This document shows positions 51,573 through 63,013 of a DNA stretch of 64,000 bases, one piece after another. The stretch's first letter is position 1, and each line of letters starts with the position of its first letter. The position numbers were made by a program, and so were the translations under genes. The notes below the pieces were generated by a model that did not search any database, was not told where the DNA came from, and saw only the letters and a list, made by a program, of their open reading frames with translations. The DNA comes from Dietzia sp. B32 (GTDB lineage: Bacteria > Actinomycetota > Actinomycetes > Mycobacteriales > Mycobacteriaceae), in NCBI RefSeq assembly GCF_024732245.1, contig NZ_CP093845.1, positions 1,178,001 to 1,242,000 of the forward strand, given 5' to 3'.

Positions 51573-52097
51573 TCAGCTGCGGGCGAGCAGGCGGACGATG
51601 GAATCCACGGCGTCGCTGATCTGCGCCCCCGTACGGTCGAACACCTCGGGCTCCCGGCCGATCGGATCCTCCACGTCGAGCGCGGGGTCGTCGGTGTCGA
51701 TGTCCAGCCTCGCCCGTGACAGGCCCGCGAGCGTGACGGCGTCGTCGGAGTCGGCGATCCGGGCGGCCTCCAGGATCGTGTAGGTCTTCTTCCACAACAG
51801 CGGCGCCAGCTCCTGCACGGCATCGCGGTGGGCGCGCGTCGCGGTGAGTACGAGATCGCGTCCGGTGAGCAACCGGGAGGTGAGCAGCCGTGAGGAGAAC
51901 CCGCCCCCGTCACCCCCGTAGCCCTGCAGTACCCGCAGGGACTCCCGGTGGATCTCCACGCCGTTGGCCGCCCGTGTCCCCGCCGAGTCGACCGTCACGT
52001 CCAGTCCCGCCGCCTCCGCGCGCCTGGCCAACAGACGTTCGGCCAGCGGGGAACGACACATGTTGCCGGTACACACCGTCATCACCGAGATCGCCAT
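51573..52097 (-). CDS. Low-molecular-weight protein tyrosine phosphatase
   Basis: 174 aa. The active-site P-loop is C9-T-G-N-M-C14-R15-S16 (C-x5-R-S), and the general-acid Asp is in DVEDPIGREPEVFD. The VDSAGTRAANG segment is also typical. It would remove phosphate from tyrosine residues or act in exopolysaccharide control. No tyrosine kinase gene is adjacent. Confidence 0.93.
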   Translation of the reverse strand: MAISVMTVCTGNMCRSPLAERLLARRAEAAGLDVTVDSAGTRAANGVEIHRESLRVLQGYGGDGGGFSSRLLTSRLLTGRDLVLTATRAHRDAVQELAPLLWKKTYTILEAARIADSDDAVTLAGLSRARLDIDTDDPALDVEDPIGREPEVFDRTGAQISDAVDSIVRLLARS

Positions 52098-52175
52098 GCC
52101 GACGATCCTAGTGTGCCGTCGTGGCGCGCATTTCCCTCCGGACCTCGGACCCCGGCCCCCTACCGCCTCCGCCCG

Positions 52176-52952
52176 TCACTCCCCGCGCCACTGCGGGGTG
52201 CGCTTCTCCAGGAACGCGGTCATGCCCTCCTGGGCGTCACAGGTGACGGCGTTGGTGGCCATCGTCTCGGCCATTTCGCGGTACGCCTCGTCCTGGGGCA
52301 GGTCGATCTGCAGGTAGAAGGCCTGCTTGCCGATCTCCAACGTCAATGGGCTGGCGTCGGCGATCTGCACCGCGAGTTCGTCCGCCCGGGAGCGCAGCCG
52401 GTCGGCGGGGACCGCCTCGTTGATCAGTCCCCAGTCCACGGCGGTGGCGGCGTCGATGGTCTCGCCGGTCAACAGCATCTGCATGGCGCGCTTGCGACCG
52501 ACGGCGCGGGAGACCGCCACCATCGGGGTGGAGCAGAACAGGCCGATCTTCACGCCGGGGGTACCGAAGCGTGCGGTGTCGACGGCCACGGCCAGGTCGC
52601 AGGTGGCGACGAGCTGGCATCCTGCGGCTATCGCGTGGCCCTGCACCTCGGCGATCACCGGCTGCCTGATCGCCTGGATGGTCTCCATGAGCTGGACGCA
52701 GGTGGTGAAGACCTCGCGCTCCTGCGTGAGCGAGCGGTCGACCATCTCGCTGATCTCGTGTCCGGCGGACAGCGCGGGTCCCGAGCCGGTGAGCACGACG
52801 ACCCGGCAGTCCGGGTCGTCACCGAGGTCGCGGATCGCCCCCGTCGCCTCCCGCATCATCTGCAGGGAGAGCGGGTTGCGCCGCTCGGGCCGATCGAGGG
52901 TGACGCGCGCGATCGGGCCGCTGCGCTCGACGAGGACGAACGGGGTGCTCAT
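52176..52952 (-). CDS. Enoyl-CoA hydratase/isomerase family protein
   Basis: 258 aa crotonase. PERRNPLSLQMMREATGAI, the oxyanion-hole strand ALSAGHEISEM and QGHAIAAGCQLVATCDLAVA are family features. The second catalytic Glu expected in classic hydratases (position after GVKIGLFCSTPM) is not evident, so isomerase, dehalogenase-like or other crotonase chemistry is possible. Single gene. Confidence 0.9.
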   Translation of the reverse strand: MSTPFVLVERSGPIARVTLDRPERRNPLSLQMMREATGAIRDLGDDPDCRVVVLTGSGPALSAGHEISEMVDRSLTQEREVFTTCVQLMETIQAIRQPVIAEVQGHAIAAGCQLVATCDLAVAVDTARFGTPGVKIGLFCSTPMVAVSRAVGRKRAMQMLLTGETIDAATAVDWGLINEAVPADRLRSRADELAVQIADASPLTLEIGKQAFYLQIDLPQDEAYREMAETMATNAVTCDAQEGMTAFLEKRTPQWRGE

Positions 52953-53044
52953 GGGACCTCCGGAGGGGATGAGGGGCTGGCGCCTCCCCTGGTTCTACCC
53001 CGTGGCCCCGGTCGACGGGCCGGGACGGGGCCCGGACGCCCCCA

Positions 53045-53080
53045 CCGGACGCGGCGGACCCTCCGGACGCGGCGGGCCCT
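53045..53080. repeat. 18-bp tandem repeat
   Basis: CCGGACGCGGCGG(A/G)CCCT occurs twice in a row (53045-53062, 53063-53080) with one difference, in the gap between the enoyl-CoA hydratase and the small Cys-rich gene. No function evident. Confidence 0.6.
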
Positions 53081-53114
53081 CCGGTGGCGCCGGACACCGG
53101 GGCCCGGCCGGGAG

Positions 53115-53249
53115 TCAGGTCGCGGCGGTCCCGTGCCGGCCGTCGCACCACTGCTCGGCGGGCACGGTGGCCTTCACCTGGTCGACGTGCTCACCGCAGC
53201 CGTCCCAGGTGGTCTTGCCGCAGACGGGGCAGGTGACGGGGTAACACAT
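53115..53249 (-). CDS. 44-aa Cys-rich small protein behind a CsoR/RicR-like operator
   Basis: ATG at 53249 with GAGGAG at ideal spacing. The protein begins MCYPVTCPVCGKTTWDGCGE and has Cys at 2, 7, 10, 18 and 35 and His at 21 and 39. C7-P-V-C10 plus C18 or H21 suggests a small zinc-ribbon or metal-binding knuckle. I recall similar short proteins in other actinobacteria as hypothetical. The promoter region carries TACCC-TAGG-GGGTA (53275-53288), the pattern of CsoR/RicR copper operators, overlapping a TATGTA -10 (53276-53271). A copper-induced metal-binding or storage role is the hypothesis; zinc binding in a structural role is the main alternative. Confidence 0.75.
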   Translation of the reverse strand: MCYPVTCPVCGKTTWDGCGEHVDQVKATVPAEQWCDGRHGTAAT

Positions 53250-53274
53250 AAGAATCTCCTCAGATCCGACTACA

Positions 53275-53288
53275 TACCCTAGGGGGTA
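53275..53288. promoter_or_regulatory. CsoR/RicR-like copper operator TACCC-TAGG-GGGTA
   Basis: Inverted half-sites TACCC (53275-53279) and GGGTA (53284-53288), with four bases between them, in the extended form ATACCCTAGGGGGTA. From memory, CsoR operators (TACCC-TACG-GGGGTA) and RicR sites (TACCC-N5-GGGTA) have this form. It overlaps the likely -10 of the 44-aa gene, so a repressor there would block transcription until metal binds. Confidence 0.6.
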
Positions 53289-53304
53289 CGCCTGTGAGGG
53301 TAGG

Positions 53305-53964
53305 TCAGTTCTCGTCCGGGCGCCACACGGCGTCCACGGCGGACGTCGCCTCCCTCAAGTGTTCGACGTGGGCCTCACACGCCTCCCACTGTGGCAGCCG
53401 CCCCGCGGCGGCGACGTCGAGCAGGCTCGGGGCGTCGCGGTCGCGCTCGCTCATGACGTGCTCGATCGAGGTGCCGTCGAGGGCCGTCCCCGGCCAGTCG
53501 ATGGCGATCTTGGGGTCGAACGCGTCGATGACGTGCTCGGCCCCGGGGCGCCACCCCTCCGAGCAGAAGTACATCACCGTGGACTGCGGCTCGAGCGCCA
53601 GGAAGCCGTGCGCCACGCCCTCGGGGATGTAGAGGGCCCGCTGCTCGACCGAGTCGAGGATGACCCCGGCCCACTCGCCGAACGTCGGCGAGCCCACCCG
53701 GATGTCCACCACCACGTCGAACACGGTGCCGGACGGGCACAACACGTACTTGGCCTGACCGGGCGGGACCTCCGCGAAGTGCAGGCCGCGCAGCACACCC
53801 TCCCCGGAGACCGAGACGTTGACCTGCGCGAGGTCGAAGCGGTGGCCGGTCATACGGCGGAAGTTCTCGTCGGTGAACGCCTCGTGGAACACCCCGCGGT
53901 CGTCGGAGATCTGCCGAGGGGTGATCTCCCACGCCCCCGACACGCTGAGCTCGCGCAGCTGCAC
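53305..53964 (-). CDS. rmlC: dTDP-4-dehydrorhamnose 3,5-epimerase
   Basis: 219 aa cupin enzyme. ISDDRGVFHEAFTDENFRRM, VNVSVSGEGVLRGLHF with the catalytic His, and YIPEGVAHGFLALEP are RmlC hallmarks. GTG at 53964 follows AGGAAGG. It supplies dTDP-L-rhamnose together with RmlB, RmlA and RmlD; these are encoded 3 kb away, after three other genes. C-terminal 20 residues are variable. Confidence 0.95.
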   Translation of the reverse strand: MQLRELSVSGAWEITPRQISDDRGVFHEAFTDENFRRMTGHRFDLAQVNVSVSGEGVLRGLHFAEVPPGQAKYVLCPSGTVFDVVVDIRVGSPTFGEWAGVILDSVEQRALYIPEGVAHGFLALEPQSTVMYFCSEGWRPGAEHVIDAFDPKIAIDWPGTALDGTSIEHVMSERDRDAPSLLDVAAAGRLPQWEACEAHVEHLREATSAVDAVWRPDEN

Positions 53965-54017
53965 GTCGGTCCCGCCTTCCTGTCGTCTGTCGATCCGACC
54001 CGTGGATCCCGACCACC

Positions 54018-54569
54018 CTAGCCGCGCATCGCCTCCACGATCTGCGCCGCCGTCCACTCGCCGATGAGCAGGCACCGCATCGCGTCGTCGTGGACGGACG
54101 CGTCCTCGCGCCACCCGGTGACGACGAACTGGAACACGTAGGTGGCCTCGTCGTCGCTCCATCCCACGATCAGACTGGAGGTGGCCATCCGCCCCGGTTC
54201 GGCCGTGTAGGTGCCGCGCAGGTAGCGGTAGACGCTGCGGACGGCGCCGGCGGACTCGTCGCCCTCGCCGGCCACCTGCTCGAGCAGGGTCCACTCGGCC
54301 AGCGCATCGGCCGTGGCGACGATCATCTCGACCGCCTGCTCGGTGTCCATCGCCGGGGCGACGCGTGCGCAGGTGGCGACGGCGTTGGGCGAGAACCCGT
54401 CGCGGTGTGCGCCCGGGTCCACGTAGATCACCGCGGACGGCTCGGGCGATTCGATGCGCTGCCACGGCGGGCTGTCCACCCAGGTAAGCGGCTGTGCGGC
54501 CACGGCCATGGGCGGGCTCGCGTCCAGCGAGCGACCGGTCGAGGCGCAGTATTCCTGGATCGAGGTCAT
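54018..54569 (-). CDS. LpqN-like protein without lipobox
   Basis: 183 aa. The layout, with WQRIESPEPSAVIYVDPGA, then DGFSPNAVATCARVAP and a C-terminal YVFQFVVTGWREDASVHDDA, resembles LpqN/LpqT-type mycobacterial domains (PsbP-like fold). It has no signal peptide or lipobox, so it is presumably cytosolic, unlike most LpqN proteins. Function unknown. It lies between the SDR gene and rmlC on the same strand. Confidence 0.65.
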   Translation of the reverse strand: MTSIQEYCASTGRSLDASPPMAVAAQPLTWVDSPPWQRIESPEPSAVIYVDPGAHRDGFSPNAVATCARVAPAMDTEQAVEMIVATADALAEWTLLEQVAGEGDESAGAVRSVYRYLRGTYTAEPGRMATSSLIVGWSDDEATYVFQFVVTGWREDASVHDDAMRCLLIGEWTAAQIVEAMRG

Positions 54570-54588
54570 CGTGGGCTCCCGGGCCCCG

Positions 54589-55395
54589 TCAGCCCTGGAG
54601 GCCCGCGCCGACGATGTGCGCGCCCCCGTCGACGACGAGGGTCTGCCCGGTCATCCAGTGCGCGTCATCGGAGAGCAGGAACGCCACGGGCCCGGCGATG
54701 TCGTCGGGCACCCCCAGTCGCCCGGCCGGCAGCGCCGCCGACATGGCCTCTTCGCGGCCGGAGTACAGCGCCTCGGCGAACCTGGTCTTGACCACGCCCG
54801 GGGCGACGGCGTTGACGCGCACGGCCGGGCCGACCTCCACGGCGAGCTCCTGGGTCAGCCGCATGACCAGCGCCTTGGTGGCGCCGTACCAGCCGATCCC
54901 CGGCGAGGGGGCCAGGCCGGCGATGGAGGCGATGTTCACCACGGCGCCGCCGCGCTCCCCCAGCCCGGCGTGGTAGATCTTCTGCGTCCACGACAGGGTC
55001 CCGAGGGCGTTGACCTCGGTGATCTTGCGGGCGGCGGCGAGGTCGATGTCGACGGTGCGGCCGAAGACGGGGTTGATGCCGGTGTTGTTGACCAGCAGGT
55101 CGATGGGGCCGAACTTCTCCTCGGCGCGGGCGATGACCTCGCGCTGGTGGTCCTCGTCGTCGCTCTTGCCGGCCACGGCGAGCACCCGGTCCGGCGCGCC
55201 GAGCTCGGCGACGGCCTCGTCGAGGCCCTCCTGTCCCCGGGCGGTGATGACCACCGAGGCCCCCTCCGCGAGCAGGCGTCCCGCGATCCCCAGGCCGATC
55301 CCCCGGCTCGCCCCGGTGACGAGCGCGGTGCGTCCTGCGAAGCGGTCGGGGACGACAGGGCCGGTGCGGGGGGCGGGAAGGGGGGTAGCGGTCAC
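54589..55395 (-). CDS. Short-chain dehydrogenase/reductase, FabG-like
   Basis: 268 aa SDR. NAD(P) motif TALVTGASRGIGLGIAG, NNTGINPVF, catalytic Ser in VVNIASIAG, and Y-x-x-x-K in WYGATKALVMRL. GTG at 55395 follows AAGGAG. Typical C-terminus QTLVVDGGAH. It may reduce 3-oxoacyl thioesters or another carbonyl; substrate unknown. Divergent from the DUF2236 gene. Confidence 0.92.
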   Translation of the reverse strand: MTATPLPAPRTGPVVPDRFAGRTALVTGASRGIGLGIAGRLLAEGASVVITARGQEGLDEAVAELGAPDRVLAVAGKSDDEDHQREVIARAEEKFGPIDLLVNNTGINPVFGRTVDIDLAAARKITEVNALGTLSWTQKIYHAGLGERGGAVVNIASIAGLAPSPGIGWYGATKALVMRLTQELAVEVGPAVRVNAVAPGVVKTRFAEALYSGREEAMSAALPAGRLGVPDDIAGPVAFLLSDDAHWMTGQTLVVDGGAHIVGAGLQG

Positions 55396-55600
55396 GACCG
55401 TCTCCTTATGAGGGTGGGATGGCGTCTGGTGTGCGCCTCCCAGCCTAGAGGCCGTGCGGCTGGGGGCCCGCCGAGACGGGGTCTCTCGGGATTCTCTCAG
55501 CGGACCCTCCGGGATTCCTTCACCTGCGGGTCGCCGGGCGCTAGAGTTGTTGACGGGTCTCATCCGGCCGCTCCCTCAGGCGGCGCTACTATCCCGGGGT

Positions 55601-56473
55601 GTGTGCATGTCACCACTAGTTCCACGCGCTGGCGCGGAGTCGGCGGCGTGTTCGATCCTCGACATCCCCGGCCCGCGCTGGTTCGGGCAGGACGATCCGA
55701 TCTGGCGCGTCCACGGTGACGCGTCCACCCCGATCGGGATCACCACCGGCCTTCTCATGCTGACCGCCGACCCCTCCTACTCCGCCGTGGTGGCCGCGTG
55801 CGGAGCCGAGGAGCACCCGTGGTCGGTGGACGACTACCTGCACGACCTCGTGGAGATCTCGACGTTCGGCACGGTCGACGACGCCATGGTGACCATCGAG
55901 CACGCCCGCCGTGACCACAGTTCCTTCTCCGGCACCACCGAGCACGGCGACTACTACTACGGCTCGGACCCCGCGCTGATCGAGTGGGCGCAGGCCGCGA
56001 TGGCGTGGGCCCTGCTCGCCGCGTTCCAGCGCTTCTCGGGGCGGCAGCTCTCCCCCGCCGATTCCGACCGGTACGTGTGTCAGTGGTCGGGCCTCGCGCG
56101 GCTCCACGGCGCCCGGAGTTTCCCCTCGACCGTCCGCGAGCTCGAGCAACTGTTGCGTGGGTCCCGCGGTCGCGCCCGGGCCACCGTCGCCGGTCGCCGC
56201 GCCGCGGCCAAGCTTCGCGAGGACGCCAACGCCTGCCCCGGGGTCACGGAGAACTCGGTGATCGCCCACCGGTCGTGCACCACGGTCGTGGACGCCGCCG
56301 CGAGCCTGGTGCCCTCGGAGGTGCGTCGCGCGCTGGATCTGCCGCACCGTCCGATGGACCGCACCGCCGTGTTCGGGCGGATCACCAAGGCACACGAGGG
56401 CCTCGCGCGGCCGAGACTGACGACCCGCGCACCGATCGCAGCCCCGTCGGCGATGCGGTCCCGGACCGCCTGA
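55601..56473 (+). CDS. DUF2236 (MpaB/rubber-oxygenase-like) family protein
   Basis: 290 aa from the GTG at 55601, or 288 from the ATG at 55607. Family-like segments: FGQDDPIWRVHGDASTPIG near the start, LMLTADPSYSAVVAACG, and VTIEHARRDHSSFSGT. Many DUF2236 relatives bind haem and act as oxygenases; I see His residues compatible with that but cannot assign the axial ligand. A TACTAT -10 (55587-55592) ends 8 nt before the GTG, suggesting leaderless expression. Confidence 0.75.
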   Translation: MCMSPLVPRAGAESAACSILDIPGPRWFGQDDPIWRVHGDASTPIGITTGLLMLTADPSYSAVVAACGAEEHPWSVDDYLHDLVEISTFGTVDDAMVTIEHARRDHSSFSGTTEHGDYYYGSDPALIEWAQAAMAWALLAAFQRFSGRQLSPADSDRYVCQWSGLARLHGARSFPSTVRELEQLLRGSRGRARATVAGRRAAAKLREDANACPGVTENSVIAHRSCTTVVDAAASLVPSEVRRALDLPHRPMDRTAVFGRITKAHEGLARPRLTTRAPIAAPSAMRSRTA

Positions 56474-56521
56474 GCGTCCCGACCCGGGCCATACGGACCC
56501 GACGCGCCCGGCCGGTGGCGG

Positions 56522-57085
56522 TCACCAGTGACCGTTGACGCCGCCCTTGATCCATCCTGCGATCTCCCACACGAGATGCACGGGCAGCATCACGCGGTCG
56601 AGCCGGTCGATGGGTGTCATCCGCACGTCCAGCCCGGTGGCGCCCCGCATCCACGTTCCGGCCCGCAGCGTGTGGGGCCGGTTGGTCACCACCAGGATCC
56701 GTTCCCACCCGCGCGCCCGGGCGATCGCCGCGACCGACTGCGCCTCGCCCCACGTGGTGCGCGGGTCGGGTGAGAAGCACACCACCTCGGCGCCGGACGG
56801 GCGGGCCGGACCGGTGCACAGCCGCCGGGCCACCTTCTCCGAGTTCCCGCCGGGATTGCTTACCAGCAGGGTGTCGGCGTATCCCGCCTCCACGAGATCG
56901 CGGGCGTACAGGTGTCGCCCGTCGTCCGCGCCGGCCAGCATGACCACGGCGTCGGCGCGCACGGGGTCGTCCGCGCGGGGCTGCAACAGGAACGCACCCC
57001 ACGCGGTGAGCGCGAGCACACCGACGGTGGCGGTGGCCGCGACGGCGATCCCGGCCGCGAGCACTCCGCGGCGGGTCCGGTTCAC
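56522..57085 (-). CDS. YdcF-family (DUF218) membrane-anchored protein
   Basis: 187 aa. N-terminal hydrophobic segment (about 8-35) followed by a DUF218 domain: RADAVVMLAGADDGRHLYA, ADTLLVSNPGG, and WGEAQSVAAIARARGWERIL. Relatives (YdcF, SanA) influence envelope permeability, and the catalytic role is unclear. GTG overlaps the rmlD stop (GTGA), so it is cotranscribed with the rhamnose genes. Confidence 0.88.
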   Translation of the reverse strand: MNRTRRGVLAAGIAVAATATVGVLALTAWGAFLLQPRADDPVRADAVVMLAGADDGRHLYARDLVEAGYADTLLVSNPGGNSEKVARRLCTGPARPSGAEVVCFSPDPRTTWGEAQSVAAIARARGWERILVVTNRPHTLRAGTWMRGATGLDVRMTPIDRLDRVMLPVHLVWEIAGWIKGGVNGHW

Positions 57086-58064
57086 GACCCGGGACCCGGG
57101 AGCTCGCCCCGCTCCCGCTGTCGCTGGGCGATCCAGCCCTCGTGGGCGATCGCGCGGACGAGATCCTGCCTCCAGTCGTCCATCGGCGCCAGCCCGGCGG
57201 CACGCCACGAGGCGTCGGAGAGCACGGAGAAGGCCGGCCTCGGGGCGGGGCGCGCGAACTCCTCGCTGGAGCAGGGTCGCACCCGCTCGGGATCCGCCCC
57301 GAACCACGTGAACACCGCCCGGGCGAGGTCGAACCACGTCGTGCGGCCTCCCCCTGCCAGGTGAAGGGTCAGGCCCCTCGCGTCGAACTCGCCCCCGGCA
57401 TCCCTGGCCACGAGGCCGAGCAGTCGATCGGCCAGCGGCGCCGTGTAGGTGGGCGAACCCCACTGATCGTCGACCACGGTGAGCGTCTCGCGCTCCCGTT
57501 CCAGTCGGGCCATGGTGGCCACGAAGTCGGACCCGCGCAGCCCCTCCCCCGCGCGTTCGGGCCCGCTGTACACCCACGCGGTGCGCACGATCGTCGTCTC
57601 GGGGTACACCGACAGCGCCGCCCGTTCCCCCGCGAGCTTGGTGCGTCCGTACGCGGTCGCCGGCGCGGTCGGGTCGTGCGGCTCGAGAGCCGGAGCGGTG
57701 GCCGGGTCACCCCCGCCGGGGACCTCGCCCGAGAAGACGTAGTCGGTGCTGATGTGGAACAACCGGATCCCGCGGTCGCGGCACGCCACGGCCAGCGACT
57801 CCACCCCGTCGGCGTTGACCGCGTGGGCGGTGGACTCGTCGGCCTCCGCGCCGTCGACGTCGGTGTATGCGGCCGCGTTGATCACGACCTCCGGTTCGTG
57901 GCGGTCCAGGGCGGAGGCGATCGACGCCGGGTCGGTGACGTCGAGCTCGTCGCGTCCCACCGCGACCGCGCCGCCACCGAGCCGAGCCCTCGATTGCTTG
58001 TCGAGGTAGTGCCCGAGCTGCCCGCGGCCGCCCGTCGCGAGGATCCGCGGCCACCTGCCGGCGG

Positions 58065-58068
<4 letters not shown>
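57082..58068 (-). CDS. rmlD: dTDP-4-dehydrorhamnose reductase
   Basis: 328 aa extended [17 protein letters not shown] is the Rossmann start, [14 protein letters not shown] the RmlD signature, [12 protein letters not shown], and Y-G-R-T-K the catalytic pair. GTG overlaps the rmlA stop. It makes dTDP-L-rhamnose from the product of RmlC. Coupled to ydcF downstream. Confidence 0.95.
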
Positions 58069-61181
<3,113 letters not shown>

Positions 61182-61228
61182 GCCCTGATTGTGGCCCCTG
61201 CCGGTCGCGGGCGTCCCCGCCTCGCCGG

Positions 61229-62302
61229 TCAGTCGCGGTTGCGGGCCTGTTCCACCTGGGCCTGGCGGCGCACGTCGGCCGCGTCGTCGATGGTCTTCTG
61301 GTGCTTCTCGGCCGCCTTGTCGCTGGCCGTGGTGTCGCGCGGCGGGAGCTGGATGGTCTCCTCGGCGGGCAGCCCGGCCTGCAGCTCGCGGGCCCGCTCG
61401 ATCTCGGCGTCCACCTCCGCACCGAACAGCAGGGCGTTGTTGGTGATCCACAGCCAGAGCAGGAACACGATGACACCGGCCAGCGAGCCGTACGTGGCGT
61501 TGTAGCTGCTGAAGTTGGAGACGTAGAAGACGAACCCGGCGGTGGCGACCGCCCACACGATCAGGGCGACGATCGCGCCCACGGAGATCCACCGGAACCT
61601 GGGTTGCTTGACGTTGGGCGAGAACCCGTAGAGGACCGCCAGGATGACGACGACGACGAGGATCAGCGCCGGCCACTTGGCGATGCCCCACACGGTCACG
61701 GCGGTCTCGCCGAGTCCGACGAGATCACCCACCCACTCGGCGATCGGGCCGCTGATCACCAACATGAGCCCGGCCACGCAGACCAGGAGCAGCAGGACCG
61801 CGGTGAGCAGGATCATCGCGGGCTTGAGCTTCCAGAAGGGACGACCCTCCTCGACCTCGTAGATGTTGTTCATGGCCCGCCCGAACGCTCCCACGTACCC
61901 GGACGCCGTCCACAGGGCGCCCGCGATACCGGTGATCAGTGCGATCCCGGCGGCAGGGGTGTTGACGAGGGACTCGATGGGGCCCCGCAGTGTCGCGAGC
62001 GTCTCCTCCGGAGCGGCGCCCTCGAAGAGCCCCATCACGGCGTCGACCGTGGCCTGTCCCTGCCCGAACACGCCGAGCAGAGACACCACGGCGAGCAGGG
62101 CCGGGAACAGCGACAGCACCGCGAAGTACGTCAGCGCCGCGGCGAGGTCGGTGCAGTTGTCCTTGGAGAACTCACCGGCGGCGCGCTTGAGGCCGATCTT
62201 CCAGGCGCCGCCCTTGAGCTTGGTCGGGGACTCGGGCTTGCCCGCGTCGGGATCAGAGTCCGGGTCGGGTTTATCGGTGATGTCGCGGCTGCTCGTACTC
62301 AT
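61229..62302 (-). CDS. YihY/BrkB-family membrane protein (paralogue 2)
   Basis: 357 aa. DLAAALTYFAVLSLFPALLA, SGYVGAFGRAMNNIYEV and YGSLAGVIVFLLWLWITN align with the paralogue downstream, so the pair arose by tandem duplication. The N-terminal 30 residues are acidic/polar and the C-terminal 45 charged. ATG at 62302 follows GGAAAGG. Both paralogues end their membrane part with a shared PRDTTAS motif (QLPPRDTTASD and [11 protein letters not shown]). Function unknown. Confidence 0.92.
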   Translation of the reverse strand: MSTSSRDITDKPDPDSDPDAGKPESPTKLKGGAWKIGLKRAAGEFSKDNCTDLAAALTYFAVLSLFPALLAVVSLLGVFGQGQATVDAVMGLFEGAAPEETLATLRGPIESLVNTPAAGIALITGIAGALWTASGYVGAFGRAMNNIYEVEEGRPFWKLKPAMILLTAVLLLLVCVAGLMLVISGPIAEWVGDLVGLGETAVTVWGIAKWPALILVVVVILAVLYGFSPNVKQPRFRWISVGAIVALIVWAVATAGFVFYVSNFSSYNATYGSLAGVIVFLLWLWITNNALLFGAEVDAEIERARELQAGLPAEETIQLPPRDTTASDKAAEKHQKTIDDAADVRRQAQVEQARNRD

Positions 62303-62394
62303 GCCCAGGACCTTTCCACTAGCGGGCCTCCCCCGCATCCGGCTCGCCGACTCCCCCCACGGGATCATCGCCGACTCCCGGTGCGTTACCCTGA

Positions 62395-62412
62395 TTGGTG
62401 TCACGTCACCAA
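62395..62412. promoter_or_regulatory. Inverted repeat TTGGTG-N6-CACCAA in the divergent yihY/DoxX-like promoter region
   Basis: Perfect 6-bp arms with spacer TCACGT, 12 bp upstream of TACAAT (62424-62429), a good -10 for the rightward gene. It is a plausible TetR- or GntR-type operator for the small membrane gene, the yihY gene or both. Confidence 0.5.
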
Positions 62413-62472
62413 AGTGGCGTATCTACAATCTCAAGGTCACCTGACCATCGTTGAACCAGAGGGAGAATCACC

Positions 62473-62868
62473 GTGAGCCTGTCCAACGCCATCCTCCGCG
62501 GAGTCACCGGCGCCTTCGTCCTCAACTCGGGCCTGAGCAAGCGAGGCATGCCGACCGAGGCCGCCCAGGGCCTGCAGGGCTTCGCCGCGACGGGCGTTCC
62601 CGCCGTGACCAAGATGGATCCCGATTCCTTCGGCAAGTTCGTCGCCTACTCGGAGATCGGCATCGGCGCCGCCCTCCTCACCCCGGTCGTGCCCCGCAGG
62701 ATCGCGGGCGCCGCCCTCGGCGTGTTCTCCGCGGGCCTGCTGGCCATGTACTTCCGCAACCCCGCCATGACCGAGGACGACGGCATCCGCCCCAGCCAGG
62801 AGGGCATGTCCCTGGCCAAGGACGCGTTCATGGCCGCGATCGCCGGCGCGCTGGTCACCGACCGGTAG
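62473..62868 (+). CDS. Small DoxX-like membrane protein
   Basis: 131 aa, with GTG at 62473 behind GGGAG. Hydrophobic segments appear at about 6-20, 52-72 (FVAYSEIGIGAALLTPVV), 74-92 (AGAALGVFSAGLLAMYF) and 112-127. The overall pattern, including FVLNSGLSKRGMP and a late LAKDAFMAAIAG, resembles DoxX-type proteins of unknown function. It is preceded by a TACAAT -10 and an inverted repeat and followed by a strong hairpin, so it is a single-gene unit. Confidence 0.7.
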   Translation: MSLSNAILRGVTGAFVLNSGLSKRGMPTEAAQGLQGFAATGVPAVTKMDPDSFGKFVAYSEIGIGAALLTPVVPRRIAGAALGVFSAGLLAMYFRNPAMTEDDGIRPSQEGMSLAKDAFMAAIAGALVTDR

Positions 62869-62921
62869 TCCGACGGCCGGTGGGCGTCCGCGCCCGGCAC
62901 CCGGCACCCGGCACTCATAGT

Positions 62922-62964
62922 CGCGACGGCCCGGACCCGCATCCCGCGGGGCCGGGCCGTCGCG
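62922..62964 (+). terminator. Hairpin terminator after the DoxX-like gene
   Basis: CGCGACGGCCCGG (62922-62934) pairs perfectly over 13 bp with CCGGGCCGTCGCG (62952-62964). Confidence 0.8.
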
Positions 62965-63013
62965 CGTCCCCGGACCGGATGCGCGGGCCGCACATGTCGC
63001 CGACCATGGGGCG

